Source: CAZEHJ01 sp964512485
Lineage (GTDB): Bacteria > Bacteroidota > Rhodothermia > Rhodothermales > UBA10348
NCBI GenBank assembly: GCA_964512485.1
Contig: CAZEHJ010000004.1
Coordinates: forward strand, 26,980-90,979
DNA length: 64,000 bases
Reading direction: 5' to 3'
Shown: positions 55,240-64,000 of the stretch, in pieces
Numbering within the stretch: position 1 is the stretch's first letter
Layout: each line of letters starts with the position of its first letter
Translations under genes and position numbers: made by a program
The notes under the pieces: generated by a model
Seen by the model: only the letters and a program-made list of their open reading frames with translations
What the model was told of the DNA's origin: nothing
Database searches by the model: none

Positions 55240-56133
55240 TCAGTTGATGGAGAAGCCGGCATTTGCGGCATCTGTGTCACTCAATTCAAAAACAAAAGTA
55301 TCGAAATAACCGCCGCCCACAAAGCCGAATCCGTTATCTACGTTTGAAAACGTACCCGGCTGGACTAGCAATTCCGGATCGAAATTTCCCGTCGGGCTTT
55401 CCCAATCCGCGGAGACAACAAAAGCACTCACTTCTATTCTCTCGAGAAAGAGCGGTGACCTGCCGGGTCGAAGCAGCAATGCATTGAAGATCGTTCCAAT
55501 ATCTTCCGAAGGTAGTATACCAACGGTCCACGTACCGTCGCCATTGTCTTCCACTCGACCACGCTGAATTTCAACCCGAACGGTAGTTGAATCGCTCCCA
55601 TCAGGGAATGGAACCGTCACCACATATGTAACCTTGGCCTGAATCAGACGAGGGACGTTCGACCATTTCAAATTTACAAGGACACTGCTTCGGATAGAAA
55701 AGATCTCATCGATCTCGGTGACGCCATCTGGAGGCGTCTGTACGACCACGCGTGTCGTTCTTCCATCCGACCGAACTGCCGAGATCTCATATGCCGTATC
55801 GTGCTCGGGCCGGAAGTCCGCATGAAAGACATGTCCGTAGGAACGATTGAAGAATTGTATTACGGAATCTCGCCAGACCACGGTCTCGCCACTTCCCAAA
55901 TTGGTCGATGTTACCGTGGCGTCAATCGGATCATCACTCGAAATCTCCAGAATCCCGTCAATCGAATAAAGTCGAACGGCCTGCACATCCTCTCTAGGGT
56001 TCAGAAACCCATAGAGGCTGAAGACCTCATCAGTCTCGAGAACCGGATCAACGGATTCCTCACAGCCGGTGACTACCAGCATCATGGCGATAATCCATAG
56101 ACCCGCTACATAGGTATAGTTACGCTTTCTCAT
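55240..56133 (-). CDS. DUF4249-like outer-membrane lipoprotein
   Basis: The 297-residue protein has a lipoprotein signal with lipobox VTGC (Cys24) followed by EE, as in some surface-exposed Bacteroidota lipoproteins. The body is beta-rich: SLYGFLNPREDVQAVRLY, YEISAVRSDGRTTRVVVQTP, and the C-terminal NVDNGFGFVGGGYFDTFVFEL, whose GFV/GGG/YF pattern is seen in DUF4249. These lipoproteins usually partner TonB-dependent receptors, and the ATG overlaps the receptor's stop (ATGA), so they are translated together. The substrate is unknown. Confidence 0.75.
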   Translation of the reverse strand: MRKRNYTYVAGLWIIAMMLVVTGCEESVDPVLETDEVFSLYGFLNPREDVQAVRLYSIDGILEISSDDPIDATVTSTNLGSGETVVWRDSVIQFFNRSYGHVFHADFRPEHDTAYEISAVRSDGRTTRVVVQTPPDGVTEIDEIFSIRSSVLVNLKWSNVPRLIQAKVTYVVTVPFPDGSDSTTVRVEIQRGRVEDNGDGTWTVGILPSEDIGTIFNALLLRPGRSPLFLERIEVSAFVVSADWESPTGNFDPELLVQPGTFSNVDNGFGFVGGGYFDTFVFELSDTDAANAGFSIN

Positions 56134-58409
56134 TCATACTCCAGCTTTACACCAAACGTTGGAATGAACGGTAATTGATCCACTCTTCTGAGTGTGAATA
56201 CGTCCAGATAGAACAGATTCTGGCGGTCGTAACCGTTCACAACACCGACGAGCGCTGTAAGATTGGCGCCATCACTCAGCTGGAATTTTCGATCGATATT
56301 AATGTCCAGCCTGTGGTAGGTAGGCAGGATACCGTTGTTTGGCTCCTCGTAAATAACTCTGCGGTTTCCGGGGTCGTCGAAAACATCAAGATTGCCATCG
56401 ACCGTGAGAAATCCGTCAAAGCCGAGCGCCCGGCTATACGGAAGCCCCGACCCGAACTGCCATCGCATATTTATGTCAAATGGCTTCAAGTCCACCGCAG
56501 TAACTACGTTGACTTGATGTCGGCGATCATGAGCGGGCCGAAATCTGAGCTCGTCGCTGCCAAACCACAAGTCGATAGCATCCTGTTTGGCAGTGTATCT
56601 CACCGCGGACAGTCCATAGCTGATGAATCCAGAAACGGGTCTTTTCTTGTATTCTATCCTGAAATCACCACCGAATACACGGCCCTCTGCATCCTGAACT
56701 CTCGTCGTAAATCGTGGAAACGAAGTCCATTCAGGGATTATCAAATTGTTCAGCTTCTTGGCATACCCCTCAATACTGGCATCCACCGTCGCCGATAATA
56801 CCCTTCGATAGCCGAGAATCAGGTGCCATGCCTCAGGAACCTCTTGATTCTTGGGACTGGTTCTCCAGGCAGTAAAAACACCTGATGCGTCTCTTCGGTC
56901 AGCCAGGCCCACGATCTCCTGATGGAATGATCCTGCCGCGATCGTGTATTCTGATCGGTCGTTAACCTTGACGGCCCTGAACCGTGGCTCGAGGAAGCCC
57001 GAGTTCTGGCTTGGAAATGAATGAACTCGAAGTCCGGCCCGAATCTGCCAGCCGTGATACGTCCTGATTTCAGGCTCTACATATATCCCCACTTCCGTTG
57101 CGTATTCCTTCCGTGCCGAAAAGCCCTGATACAAACCATCCAGACTGCTCTGAAGCTCCAACGTCCTGGCGAACAATCCCCACCTGACTTCCGCATTCTT
57201 GTGGAAGTGAGTCACATTTACATTCGTATTCAGACTCGCGAGCTTGGAGAAACGGACATCTTCAGACAGTCCACCCTGCGAAGATTTGATTCGAGATCCC
57301 GAGATGACAAATTCCGCCATCACCGGAAATGCCCTTGGAAACACCAGGTATCGCATCCCTGCCGATCTGTTTTTCCATTCAACATATTCCTCAGATTGAA
57401 GATCATTTCCTTCAAAAACGAGGCCGCGGTCGTCGGTCCTCAATAGAGAAAGCGACAGCTGGGTATTCGAATTAACAAAAGCGTGTGTTTTAGCGAAGAG
57501 ATCGCTGAATTCAAACGGCAGATCATCGTTCACCAGGTGATCCGCAGCCTGATCGATTACTGATTTTCGGTAACTGACGAGAAAAGAAACGACGTCATCG
57601 TGTATCGGCCCTTCCAGTGTAAATCCCGAAACAAACGGAGCTGCTGACGCAGTACCTGCATAGCTCTTTTTATCACCGTTACGGCTCTTGACGTCAATGA
57701 CGGAAGATATTCTACCACCATACTGGCTGGTGTAGCCACCCGCATAAACGTCGACCTGCTGAAGTATCTCAGATGGGAAGGATGAAAAGAAGCCAAGAAT
57801 GTGAAAGGGCTGATACACCCACATCCCATCAAGCATGACAAGGTTTTGCCAGGGTTCTCCGCCACGAATGAACAACTGGCCTCCCCGATCTCCTACCGAC
57901 ACTATTCCCGGCATGGTAGTCAGATAGTTGACGAGGTCTCCAGAGACGTCCGGGGATGGAATCATCTCGACATCTGCTGGACGGACCGTTGTTTGACCTG
58001 CGAGCACTCGGGCCATCCCGGCATCGCGGTCTCCCTCGACAATAACTTCTTCGAGTTCAGTTTCGGCTTCACTCATCACAATATTGATGATCAGACGATC
58101 ATCCGCGCCCATGCTGAGCGTATCCCTGAAGGTCTCGAATCCAATGAAAGTCGCCCTCAGTTCATAGATACCCGCATCCAGACTCGGCAACGCGTAAACG
58201 CCATCGGCTCCGGACACTGCTCCCGTTATCAGGGTGCTTCCCTGGAACAGGGCAATATTTACTCCCTGTAGCGATTCTCCATCACTCTCCGCAACGATCG
58301 TCCCGCGGACAATCGATTGCTGAGCATTCGACGCCGAGATGGTCATCAATGCCAGAGCACACAGGGAAGCCCATTTGCTCATCAAATTCTTGACCCTTTT
58401 CCCTCTCAT
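56130..58409 (-). CDS. TonB-dependent receptor with CarboxypepD-like N-terminal domain
   Basis: The 759-residue protein has a signal peptide ending near ASNAQQ, a carboxypeptidase-regulatory-like beta-sandwich (residues about 32-115; RGTIVAESDGESLQGVNIALF, split), a plug (VRPADVEMIPSPDVSGDLVNYLTTMPG, then GGQLFIRGGEPWQNLVMLDG) and a barrel that ends with FIPTFGVKLEYE. This is the SusC-like/FecA-like layout of Bacteroidota. It sits six bases after GWxTD protein B and overlaps the DUF4249 gene, so the four genes are one unit. The ligand is unknown. Confidence 0.9.
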   Translation of the reverse strand: MRGKRVKNLMSKWASLCALALMTISASNAQQSIVRGTIVAESDGESLQGVNIALFQGSTLITGAVSGADGVYALPSLDAGIYELRATFIGFETFRDTLSMGADDRLIINIVMSEAETELEEVIVEGDRDAGMARVLAGQTTVRPADVEMIPSPDVSGDLVNYLTTMPGIVSVGDRGGQLFIRGGEPWQNLVMLDGMWVYQPFHILGFFSSFPSEILQQVDVYAGGYTSQYGGRISSVIDVKSRNGDKKSYAGTASAAPFVSGFTLEGPIHDDVVSFLVSYRKSVIDQAADHLVNDDLPFEFSDLFAKTHAFVNSNTQLSLSLLRTDDRGLVFEGNDLQSEEYVEWKNRSAGMRYLVFPRAFPVMAEFVISGSRIKSSQGGLSEDVRFSKLASLNTNVNVTHFHKNAEVRWGLFARTLELQSSLDGLYQGFSARKEYATEVGIYVEPEIRTYHGWQIRAGLRVHSFPSQNSGFLEPRFRAVKVNDRSEYTIAAGSFHQEIVGLADRRDASGVFTAWRTSPKNQEVPEAWHLILGYRRVLSATVDASIEGYAKKLNNLIIPEWTSFPRFTTRVQDAEGRVFGGDFRIEYKKRPVSGFISYGLSAVRYTAKQDAIDLWFGSDELRFRPAHDRRHQVNVVTAVDLKPFDINMRWQFGSGLPYSRALGFDGFLTVDGNLDVFDDPGNRRVIYEEPNNGILPTYHRLDINIDRKFQLSDGANLTALVGVVNGYDRQNLFYLDVFTLRRVDQLPFIPTFGVKLEYE

Positions 58410-58415
58410 GAATAC

Positions 58416-60608
58416 CTATTCAATTACTATTTGTCTGCTTACCAATTTCTGACGTCCGGTCTTCGTCTCGGTAACTTTCAAAGCAAGCGTATAAGTACCG
58501 GATTCGACATCTTCCGTTTCTAGGATGAAGAATCGTTCGTGAGAATTCGCAATAACCGCATCCTGAAATTCCACTGAAACACTGGCCTCTTCTCGGCGGC
58601 CAAATATCCGACCCAACAACGGTGCACTGACCTGCGCTTCTTCACCCTTGACAAGCACCGCCTGAAGAGTCAACTGTGCGTCTGTTGAGACTTCGAGGCC
58701 ATAGGCCTCCATATACATATAAATGAGCTCTCCCTTCGCGAACACATTACGCGCCTTGGGGAAAATGAGATGATTGCGTCGATATATCGAACGGCTGTCC
58801 AGTGACTCAGGAGCTTCGTCCATTTCTTCAATCAAACCTGCCAAAAGCAGATCTGAAACGGAGAATTCTCTTTCTGACGTACTAGAATCCACGTCAAAGC
58901 GATGAACGGCTACGGCTGAGAAGTTTTCACTCTCGAGTGAGAACTGTCGCGCCTCGTCGTCGATTTCGTTCTGGACCAACACATTCGGACATGAATCGCC
59001 TTCCAGGACCGAATAGATGGTTGGATTTCTGGGGATTGCCTCACCATCAGGGCGACCAAATACCACGAGATTGTCGCGTTCAGAAAACCGGCTTGACGGC
59101 AAACAAACCGGAACAACTACCGTCCGTGAGTTTCGATTTTGGAAAACGGTGGTCATGGCCTCCACATCCACGAATCGTGTTCTGTCGCGCTGCGTTTTCC
59201 GGGGATCATCCCTGAAGAGCTCTTTCGCGAGCAATACGAAGTCGTTGACCGGACCCGGTGAACGAGATCCCTGCAGACTGGCCGCTGAAGGTGAGAAAAA
59301 TACGGCTCGATCAGCCTTTACCATGTCGTGAAAGAGCCAGTATTGATATCCGTAATGCATGACGTGATATTCGCTTGTGTCGTCCTGATACTGCACTTGC
59401 GACACGGGCCACCCATATCGAACAATCACCTGACCGGGTTCGGTTGCCCAACCATGCCTGCCAATCTTGGGCCGACCCCAAACAAGATCTGCATATACCA
59501 TGCGCGCTCGATGCTCTGTCAGGTTTTCATTTTCACCTGAGAGCCACAATGGATCCTGTCTTATCCAGAAATCATTTGTGGATTTCACAGAATCAGGCTC
59601 ATATTCATCCGAAATGGAGGTGCTGACAATGGAACGCGGATCGGACATCATTGTCCTGATTTCAGGAGAGGAAAGTTCAACACCTCTTTCAAACAAATCA
59701 GAGGCTTCCTTCAATTTCCGTTGCCTGTATCTGATCAATCCCAGAGACAGATACCCTTCCGGGCGATCAGGAAAGTCCTCGATATAAGATCGAGTCATGA
59801 TCTCGCCTGTGGCATATTGGCTCGAGCGAATGACTGCTTCTGAGAGATATCTCAGAGCGACACTTCTCAGTGGCCCGGAGATTACAGCCTTATTCAGAAA
59901 TGCTATTGACTCAGCTGTTGCTTTTTTTTCCGGCTCATCGTTCGAGATTACAACTCGCTCCCCCAGTCCTCGCCTACGATCGACAAGCTTGATTTCGCCA
60001 GTCTCTTCATCAATTTCTGGCTCCATCAACACGGTTCTCCCATCCAGGTCGTCGCCTGAGGATTGACTGATAGGGAATCGGACAAATCCGTCGACGTCTC
60101 TCAGATCGTTGACCCTGATTACGCCGGCCACCAGATTTGCCAGAGGATTCTGAGGATCATCCTGCAGAATTTGCTTGGCTCGTCTCATTTGAAGTGAGGC
60201 GCGAACAAACGGAAGAAAGCTTCCTCCGTATCGATGATCCTGCCATAGTTCGAGGGAGCGCACCCTGGTGGTATTCCTGATACTGCGGGGCAGCCTCTTT
60301 ATCGCTCGTTTGGCTCCGACGGGATCCGGGGTGTCGCTGAAAAGCAGAGCAGCTGCCTTTAGAATCAAACCGGACTCGTCACGCGGCCACCTCTTGAGAA
60401 TCTCTTCTGACTGATTCAATGCCGTGAAATAGTCACTTTGAACCAGTGCTTCCTCGGCGAGATCTATTCGCTCCTGACGCGTCAGAGATTGTGCCTGAGT
60501 CTCAGTCCCCGTGAGAACGGTTGAAAGAAGCAGAACGAGTATCGATGAATAGAGAGGTTTCAGGATAATCAGGGTTCGGGATATGATGTGAGACAAATGT
60601 AGGCTCAA
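58416..60608 (-). CDS. exported GWxTD-domain TPR protein B
   Basis: The 730-residue protein has a signal peptide (LVLLLSTVLTGTETQAQS), TPR-like helices near residues 45-90 and 245-310 (GYLSLGLIRYRQRKLKEASDLFERGVE, split), and the GWxTD segment GWATEPGQVIVRYGWP near residue 385, with Glu in place of the usual Asp. The C-terminal domain (IYMYMEAYGLEV ... YTLALKVTETKTGRQ) aligns with protein A. It is first in the minus-strand cluster; the receptor starts six bases after its stop. It is a paralogue of the gene at 52753 with clear divergence. Confidence 0.8.
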   Translation of the reverse strand: MSLHLSHIISRTLIILKPLYSSILVLLLSTVLTGTETQAQSLTRQERIDLAEEALVQSDYFTALNQSEEILKRWPRDESGLILKAAALLFSDTPDPVGAKRAIKRLPRSIRNTTRVRSLELWQDHRYGGSFLPFVRASLQMRRAKQILQDDPQNPLANLVAGVIRVNDLRDVDGFVRFPISQSSGDDLDGRTVLMEPEIDEETGEIKLVDRRRGLGERVVISNDEPEKKATAESIAFLNKAVISGPLRSVALRYLSEAVIRSSQYATGEIMTRSYIEDFPDRPEGYLSLGLIRYRQRKLKEASDLFERGVELSSPEIRTMMSDPRSIVSTSISDEYEPDSVKSTNDFWIRQDPLWLSGENENLTEHRARMVYADLVWGRPKIGRHGWATEPGQVIVRYGWPVSQVQYQDDTSEYHVMHYGYQYWLFHDMVKADRAVFFSPSAASLQGSRSPGPVNDFVLLAKELFRDDPRKTQRDRTRFVDVEAMTTVFQNRNSRTVVVPVCLPSSRFSERDNLVVFGRPDGEAIPRNPTIYSVLEGDSCPNVLVQNEIDDEARQFSLESENFSAVAVHRFDVDSSTSEREFSVSDLLLAGLIEEMDEAPESLDSRSIYRRNHLIFPKARNVFAKGELIYMYMEAYGLEVSTDAQLTLQAVLVKGEEAQVSAPLLGRIFGRREEASVSVEFQDAVIANSHERFFILETEDVESGTYTLALKVTETKTGRQKLVSRQIVIE

Positions 60609-60690
60609 AAGTTGCCCCTTTTCTAATCTCGGCGTACACCTCAGCCCCTCATTGAGACCATTGACCCGTTTTTATTGCAACACTCCGGCC

Positions 60691-61158
60691 TTACTCGTCT
60701 CGACCTCTCGTGGCTTCTGCGCGCTCCATTCTCCTTTTCGTATCCCGATCTGCGATGTCCTTGCGCTTGTCGTACAATTTTTTCCCTTTACCCAACCCGA
60801 TTTCGAGCTTGGCCTTTCCTCTCTTGAAATAAATCTTCATCGGCACGAGAGTGTAGCCCTTCTGAGCGGCAGCTTTTCCAAGCTTGTCTATTTCCCGCTT
60901 GTGCAGCAGCAGCTTCCTTGATCGTACTGGATCGTGATTGGCTCGATTGCCGTGATCATACGGAGAAATGTGGCATTGCTTGAGCATCATCTCACCCCTT
61001 TCGACCACGCAATAGGCTTCGCGAAGATTGGCCTTACCGGCCCTCAGCGACTTTACCTCCGTCCCCTGCAGTACCATACCAGCTTCGACACGCTCGTCGA
61101 TATGGTATTCGTGTGTTGCCTTCCTGTTCGAGGCTACTATTTTTACCGAATCAGACAT
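60691..61158 (-). CDS. smpB: SsrA-binding protein
   Basis: SmpB binds tmRNA and takes it to stalled ribosomes. The 155-residue length is typical. VASNRKATHEYHIDERVEAGMVLQGTEVKSLR, split as ASNRKATHEYHIDE and GTEVKSLRAGKANL, is the core; ISPYDHGNRANHDPVRSRKLLLHKREI follows. The basic C-terminal tail (DKRKDIADRDTKRRMER) enters the ribosomal decoding centre. The ATG overlaps the mqnA stop as TGATG, so translation is coupled. No tmRNA gene is seen nearby. Confidence 0.97.
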   Translation of the reverse strand: MSDSVKIVASNRKATHEYHIDERVEAGMVLQGTEVKSLRAGKANLREAYCVVERGEMMLKQCHISPYDHGNRANHDPVRSRKLLLHKREIDKLGKAAAQKGYTLVPMKIYFKRGKAKLEIGLGKGKKLYDKRKDIADRDTKRRMERAEATRGRDE

Positions 61159-61952
61159 CAGTCTACAGGGTCATCCTCGGAAGTATTTTGCAGACTGGCG
61201 AACATCACCGGAAGGATTTCTTCAGTGAGACCATAATAGTAGAGATGGTCACACAGTTCTGTCATGCTGGCCACCGCCATATCATCCATCCTCAATCTCA
61301 ACTCATTGAGGAAAAATGCTTCCATTTCGTCCGACAGGTCCGTGCTCTGGGCATAGTCAACGCGGGACTCGTCCATTTCGATCACAGCATCCCGGATGGT
61401 CTCGATAACGTGATCAGATGCGGCATCCTTGTTGACCACGAAAACGGCCCACACGAACGGATAATTAGCCATTTCGGCCCATTCGAGGCCAAGATCAAGC
61501 GCGTATTCCTCCCTTGCGGCATCTTTTTCTGCATCCTGCAACGGCACAGTAACGAGGGCTGAATCGCTGACGCCTTCTGGCATATTCTCTCGCTCGTTCA
61601 ACACCGCAACAGTGTTGTAGTGTTCCTTTAGAACAATGGCAGCCAACAGAGCGAATAGCTGTCCCTCAGGCGAATGAATGATGCCGAGAGTTTCAGCGCC
61701 TAGGTGCTGCCCCATCGCAAGAGGCGAAAATGGATTTTTCCACGAGGACAGCCCGACAGCAGGCAGGATGTCATAATCATCCGGAGCGGACAGCGCCAGA
61801 TTGCTGGGAATGAGGGCAACGTCCGCATTACCCGATTTGAGTGCGAGGCATACCTCTTCCGCTGAACCCATTATAACGTCTCCGTTGAGGGCTCTCTTCA
61901 GTCCGGGAACGATGGACTCAGTGATGGGATTATTCCAGATTGCCAGGCGCAT
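61158..61952 (-). CDS. MqnA-like menaquinone biosynthesis protein (futalosine pathway)
   Basis: The 264-residue protein has the periplasmic-binding-like fold of MqnA, chorismate dehydratase, which makes 3-enolpyruvylbenzoate at the start of the futalosine menaquinone route. Matches are VALIPSNLALSAPDDYDILPAVGLSS near residue 50, split as IPSNLALS and DILPAVGLSS, and DLGLEWAEMANYPFVWAVFVVNKD near 150. There is no signal peptide, as expected for MqnA. Related MqnD has a similar fold; the start-of-protein pattern fits MqnA somewhat better. No other mqn gene is near. Confidence 0.65.
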   Translation of the reverse strand: MRLAIWNNPITESIVPGLKRALNGDVIMGSAEEVCLALKSGNADVALIPSNLALSAPDDYDILPAVGLSSWKNPFSPLAMGQHLGAETLGIIHSPEGQLFALLAAIVLKEHYNTVAVLNERENMPEGVSDSALVTVPLQDAEKDAAREEYALDLGLEWAEMANYPFVWAVFVVNKDAASDHVIETIRDAVIEMDESRVDYAQSTDLSDEMEAFFLNELRLRMDDMAVASMTELCDHLYYYGLTEEILPVMFASLQNTSEDDPVD

Positions 61953-62262
61953 TTCTCAAGATCGGAATCTAGGAGCAGTATTACCGGTGTTCAGGTTACA
62001 AACGATCCGGTTATGGAGTGCTCAATTTATAAACAACAGTCGGGCCGTCGGCGAAAAATCGCCGACGGCCCGAATATCACAATCACACTGACGGTCAGTC
62101 TTGCTGACACCCTGTAAACCCGTTTTCAGATTACAGAGCAAAACACACGTTGGAATAGTCCAACAATGCGGTATCGCGTTTGAGCAGATCCGAAAACCGA
62201 CTCAACGACTCAAGAAATGGGGGCACGCCTGTCTGTATAAACAACGGCAAACCCTTCCGCTC
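61953..62262 (-). other. intergenic region after rplS with a strong hairpin
   Basis: This 310-base stretch follows rplS on the minus strand. Arms 62040-62054 and 62059-62073 pair perfectly over 15 bases around a four-base loop. On the minus strand the stem is followed by ACTGTTGTTTAT, which has no clean T-run, so this is a likely but imperfect terminator. About 190 bases lie between the rplS stop and the stem and may hold a small RNA; I cannot recognise one. Confidence 0.55.
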
Positions 62263-62610
62263 TTATCTGCGGCGTTCCTTGATTCGAGCTGCTTTTCCAC
62301 GACGATCTCGCAGGTAGTACAGCTTCGCGCGACGGACACTTCCCTGTCTCGTCACTTCTATTTTTGCCAGTTTAGGTGAGTAGAGCGGGAAAACACGTTC
62401 CACTCCAACACCATTGGACACTTTACGAACGGTGAACGAACGACGCGCACCAGATCCTTTGAACGCGATAACCACGCCCTGGTACTGCTGAATGCGTTCT
62501 TTTTCGCCTTCAACAACACGTACGTGCACGTTTACAGTGTCTCCTGATTCAAATTCAGGAATGTCGCGCTTTTGCGACGCCTCTATGAGGTTCATCAAAT
62601 CGGTAGCCAT
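62263..62610 (-). CDS. rplS: 50S ribosomal protein L19
   Basis: L19 lies at the 30S-50S interface. The 115-residue protein shows FESGDTVNVHVRVVEGEKERIQQYQGVVIAFKG, split as SGDTVNVHVRVVEGEKERIQ and FKGSGARRSFTVRKVSNGVGVERVFPLYSP, and the C-terminal LYYLRDRRGKAARIKERR. A good ribosome binding site (AAGGGG) precedes the ATG. It is last in the rpsP-rimM-trmD-rplS order read leftward. Confidence 0.97.
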   Translation of the reverse strand: MATDLMNLIEASQKRDIPEFESGDTVNVHVRVVEGEKERIQQYQGVVIAFKGSGARRSFTVRKVSNGVGVERVFPLYSPKLAKIEVTRQGSVRRAKLYYLRDRRGKAARIKERRR

Positions 62611-62646
62611 GGCATACCCCTTACAATCGATAGGTTTATATCAAAT

Positions 62647-63354
62647 TCAATTGTCAGTCGTCCTGCGCTGTTCTTCATTCTGCAGAAGATCCGGACGTCT
62701 CGTCCGCGTTTTCTTGAGTCTCTCATCATCTCTCCATTCATCTATGCGACGATGGTCTCCGGACGTCAACGCTTCTGGCACAGACATTTCTCGAAATTCT
62801 GCCGGTCTTGTATAGACCGGAGCGTCGAGAAGTCCATCCTGAAACGAATCTGTCAGAGCAGAAGACGAATCTCCAAGTACACCTGGCAGCAATCGGGCAA
62901 CCGCGTCAACAAGAACCATTGCCGGTAGTTCCCCCCCACTGAGGACGTAATCCCCGATGGAAATCTCTCGCGTCACAAGCGTATCTCTGACTCGCTGATC
63001 GACACCTTTATAGTGTCCGGCCAACAAAACGAGACGCTTTTTGAGCGATAACTCATTGGCAATGGACTGGTCGAAAACGACTCCATCAGGAGTTAGAAAA
63101 ACGACCTCATCGATCGCCTCACCGCTTTCGGAAACTGACTCAAGGCAGGCGAAAATGGGCTCTGGTTTGAGAACCATTCCAGCGCCACCTCCAAACGGGT
63201 AGTCATCCACCTGCTTGTGCTTGTCGGTTGCATAGTCGCGAATATTGTGAACCTCAATTTCCAGAAGGCCTTTGCGCTGAGCTCGGCCAGGGATACTCTC
63301 GTCAAGGGGTCCCTTAACGATATCCGGTAGTGCCGTTATGATGTCAATGCGCAT
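62647..63354 (-). CDS. trmD: tRNA (guanine-N1)-methyltransferase
   Basis: TrmD methylates G37 of tRNAs that read C at the first codon position and prevents frameshifting. It is a SPOUT knot enzyme; the 235-residue length is standard. MRIDIITALPDIV opens the protein, YPFGGGAGMVLKPEP lies near residue 52, LLAGHYKGVDQRVRD near 110, and the knot motif EISIGDYVLSGGELPAMV near 130. It sits 36 bases before rplS. Confidence 0.96.
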   Translation of the reverse strand: MRIDIITALPDIVKGPLDESIPGRAQRKGLLEIEVHNIRDYATDKHKQVDDYPFGGGAGMVLKPEPIFACLESVSESGEAIDEVVFLTPDGVVFDQSIANELSLKKRLVLLAGHYKGVDQRVRDTLVTREISIGDYVLSGGELPAMVLVDAVARLLPGVLGDSSSALTDSFQDGLLDAPVYTRPAEFREMSVPEALTSGDHRRIDEWRDDERLKKTRTRRPDLLQNEEQRRTTDN

Positions 63355-63392
63355 CGGTCGTCTTTAAATTGCGAATACAATAGTTGCTTTCT

Positions 63393-63923
63393 TTACAGAA
63401 GGCCTTCCACGGGATCGATGATGATCTGTCGGGAATCCAGGTTGAGTTCGACGATAAACTCGTCGACCAACGGAATCATCACTTTCGCACCAGTATCTCT
63501 CCTGATGAGAAGGATGTCCTGTCCGGACCCTTCAATTACATCTTCCACCTCGCCGACGGTCTCACCATCGCTCAGCACAACCGTCATTCCTATCAAGTCG
63601 CTGTAAAAGAACTCGCCATCCTCTAGAGGCGGCAGGTCTTCTTCTGAGGCAAACACTCTCATTTTATTGAGAGTTTCTGCATCCTGGCGACTGGAAATTC
63701 CTGACAGTAACGCAAGAACGGTTATTCCGTACTTGGAAGGCTGCAGTCTGACTGACAAAATTTCAAAGGACAAAGCAGAAGCCTCATCGGCTCCTACATA
63801 TATCGTCTTCAAGTATTGAAAACGACCTGGATCATCGGTTTCAGGCGCAATTTTCAGTTCTCCGAGGACTCCGTGAGGCCGTACGACACGACCCATTTCA
63901 CGAAGAGTCATAGAATCACTCAT
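63393..63923 (-). CDS. rimM: 16S rRNA processing protein RimM
   Basis: RimM binds S19 and helps mature the 30S head. The 176-residue protein has the N-terminal RimM domain (MGRVVRPHGVLGELKIAPETD near residue 10, split as GRVVRPHGVLGELK), FYSDLIGMTVVLSDGETVGEV as the start of the PRC-barrel, and VMIPLVDEFIVELNLDSRQIIIDPVEGLL at the C-terminus. It lies between rpsP and trmD, the normal order. Confidence 0.96.
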   Translation of the reverse strand: MSDSMTLREMGRVVRPHGVLGELKIAPETDDPGRFQYLKTIYVGADEASALSFEILSVRLQPSKYGITVLALLSGISSRQDAETLNKMRVFASEEDLPPLEDGEFFYSDLIGMTVVLSDGETVGEVEDVIEGSGQDILLIRRDTGAKVMIPLVDEFIVELNLDSRQIIIDPVEGLL

Positions 63924-63943
63924 TGCGTGCCTGCAATCGTTGA

Positions 63944-64000
63944 TCAGGAATCTTTTTTGTCGTCCCCGTCTTCTTCAGAAGCTTTCTCCTCAGCGGGAGC
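63944..64000 (-). CDS. rpsP: C-terminus of 30S ribosomal protein S16 (5' partial in window)
   Basis: Only the last 18 codons and the TGA are visible (APAEEKASEEDGDDKKDS). The acidic, Ala/Glu-rich tail is like the extended C-terminus of S16 in many Bacteroidota. The place just before rimM on the same strand is where rpsP lies in most bacteria. The identification rests on the context more than on the short sequence. Confidence 0.65.
   Translation of the reverse strand, partial: APAEEKASEEDGDDKKDS

Noticed and set aside
1..64000. CRISPR array, prophage or transposon
   Set aside because: No regularly spaced repeats, integrase, transposase or phage structural genes were seen.

Overview
The window looks like chromosomal core DNA of a Gram-negative heterotroph of the Bacteroidota/Rhodothermota group. 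A Rhodothermales- or Balneolales-like lineage is my inference from gene content, not from a search. Pointers are a type IX secretion (T9SS) C-terminal sorting domain, a DUF4270-like lipoprotein, a DUF4249-type lipoprotein beside a TonB-dependent receptor, two GWxTD-family TPR proteins, a Bacteroidota-style LptD, a stand-alone starch-synthase (GT5) domain, and enolase followed by an FtsB-like protein. A 100-N gap shows that this is a draft assembly, perhaps a metagenome bin. I see no phage, insertion sequence, CRISPR array, rRNA or convincing tRNA.

Layout. 1-2000: end of an acyl-CoA thioesterase, a small exported protein and an RmlD-like reductase. 2189-6832: serS, then a DUF1800/DUF1501 pair whose second member carries both a Tat signal and a T9SS tail. 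6840-16259: a long acyl-CoA dehydrogenase, pyrF with an ABM-domain protein, a TonB receptor, a very large DUF4175 coiled-coil membrane protein and a DCC-family thiol protein. 16583-21490: GT5 domain protein, DUF4270-like lipoprotein, outer-membrane protein and TPR protein, an envelope block that matches Bacteroidota synteny as I recall it. 21687-26971: eno, ftsB, ROK kinase and lptD, tightly packed. 27003-32206: an ABC ATPase and sucC, an LptF/G permease, a DUF3467 protein and cystathionine beta-synthase. 32368-42772: hybrid histidine kinase, lon, two small related proteins with opposite tail charge, ppdK and topA. 42833-48516: rsgA, two related small membrane proteins, a glutaryl-CoA-type dehydrogenase, tyrA and gcvT, the last interrupted by a gap that looks artefactual. 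48574-52731: ftsK, purK and purE. 52753-60608: a four-gene minus-strand cluster GWxTD, TonB receptor, DUF4249 lipoprotein, GWxTD. 60691-64000: smpB and mqnA, then the ribosomal operon rpsP-rimM-trmD-rplS read leftward.

Most of the window is housekeeping. The parts least explained by known biology are the GWxTD/TonB/DUF4249 cluster, the DUF1800/DUF1501 pair with mixed export signals, and the two tandem pairs of small paralogous proteins. Several starts were moved from the longest reading frame to sites supported by a ribosome binding site, a signal peptide or a family N-terminus. These include TTG or GTG starts for the reductase, pyrF, rsgA and gcvT.
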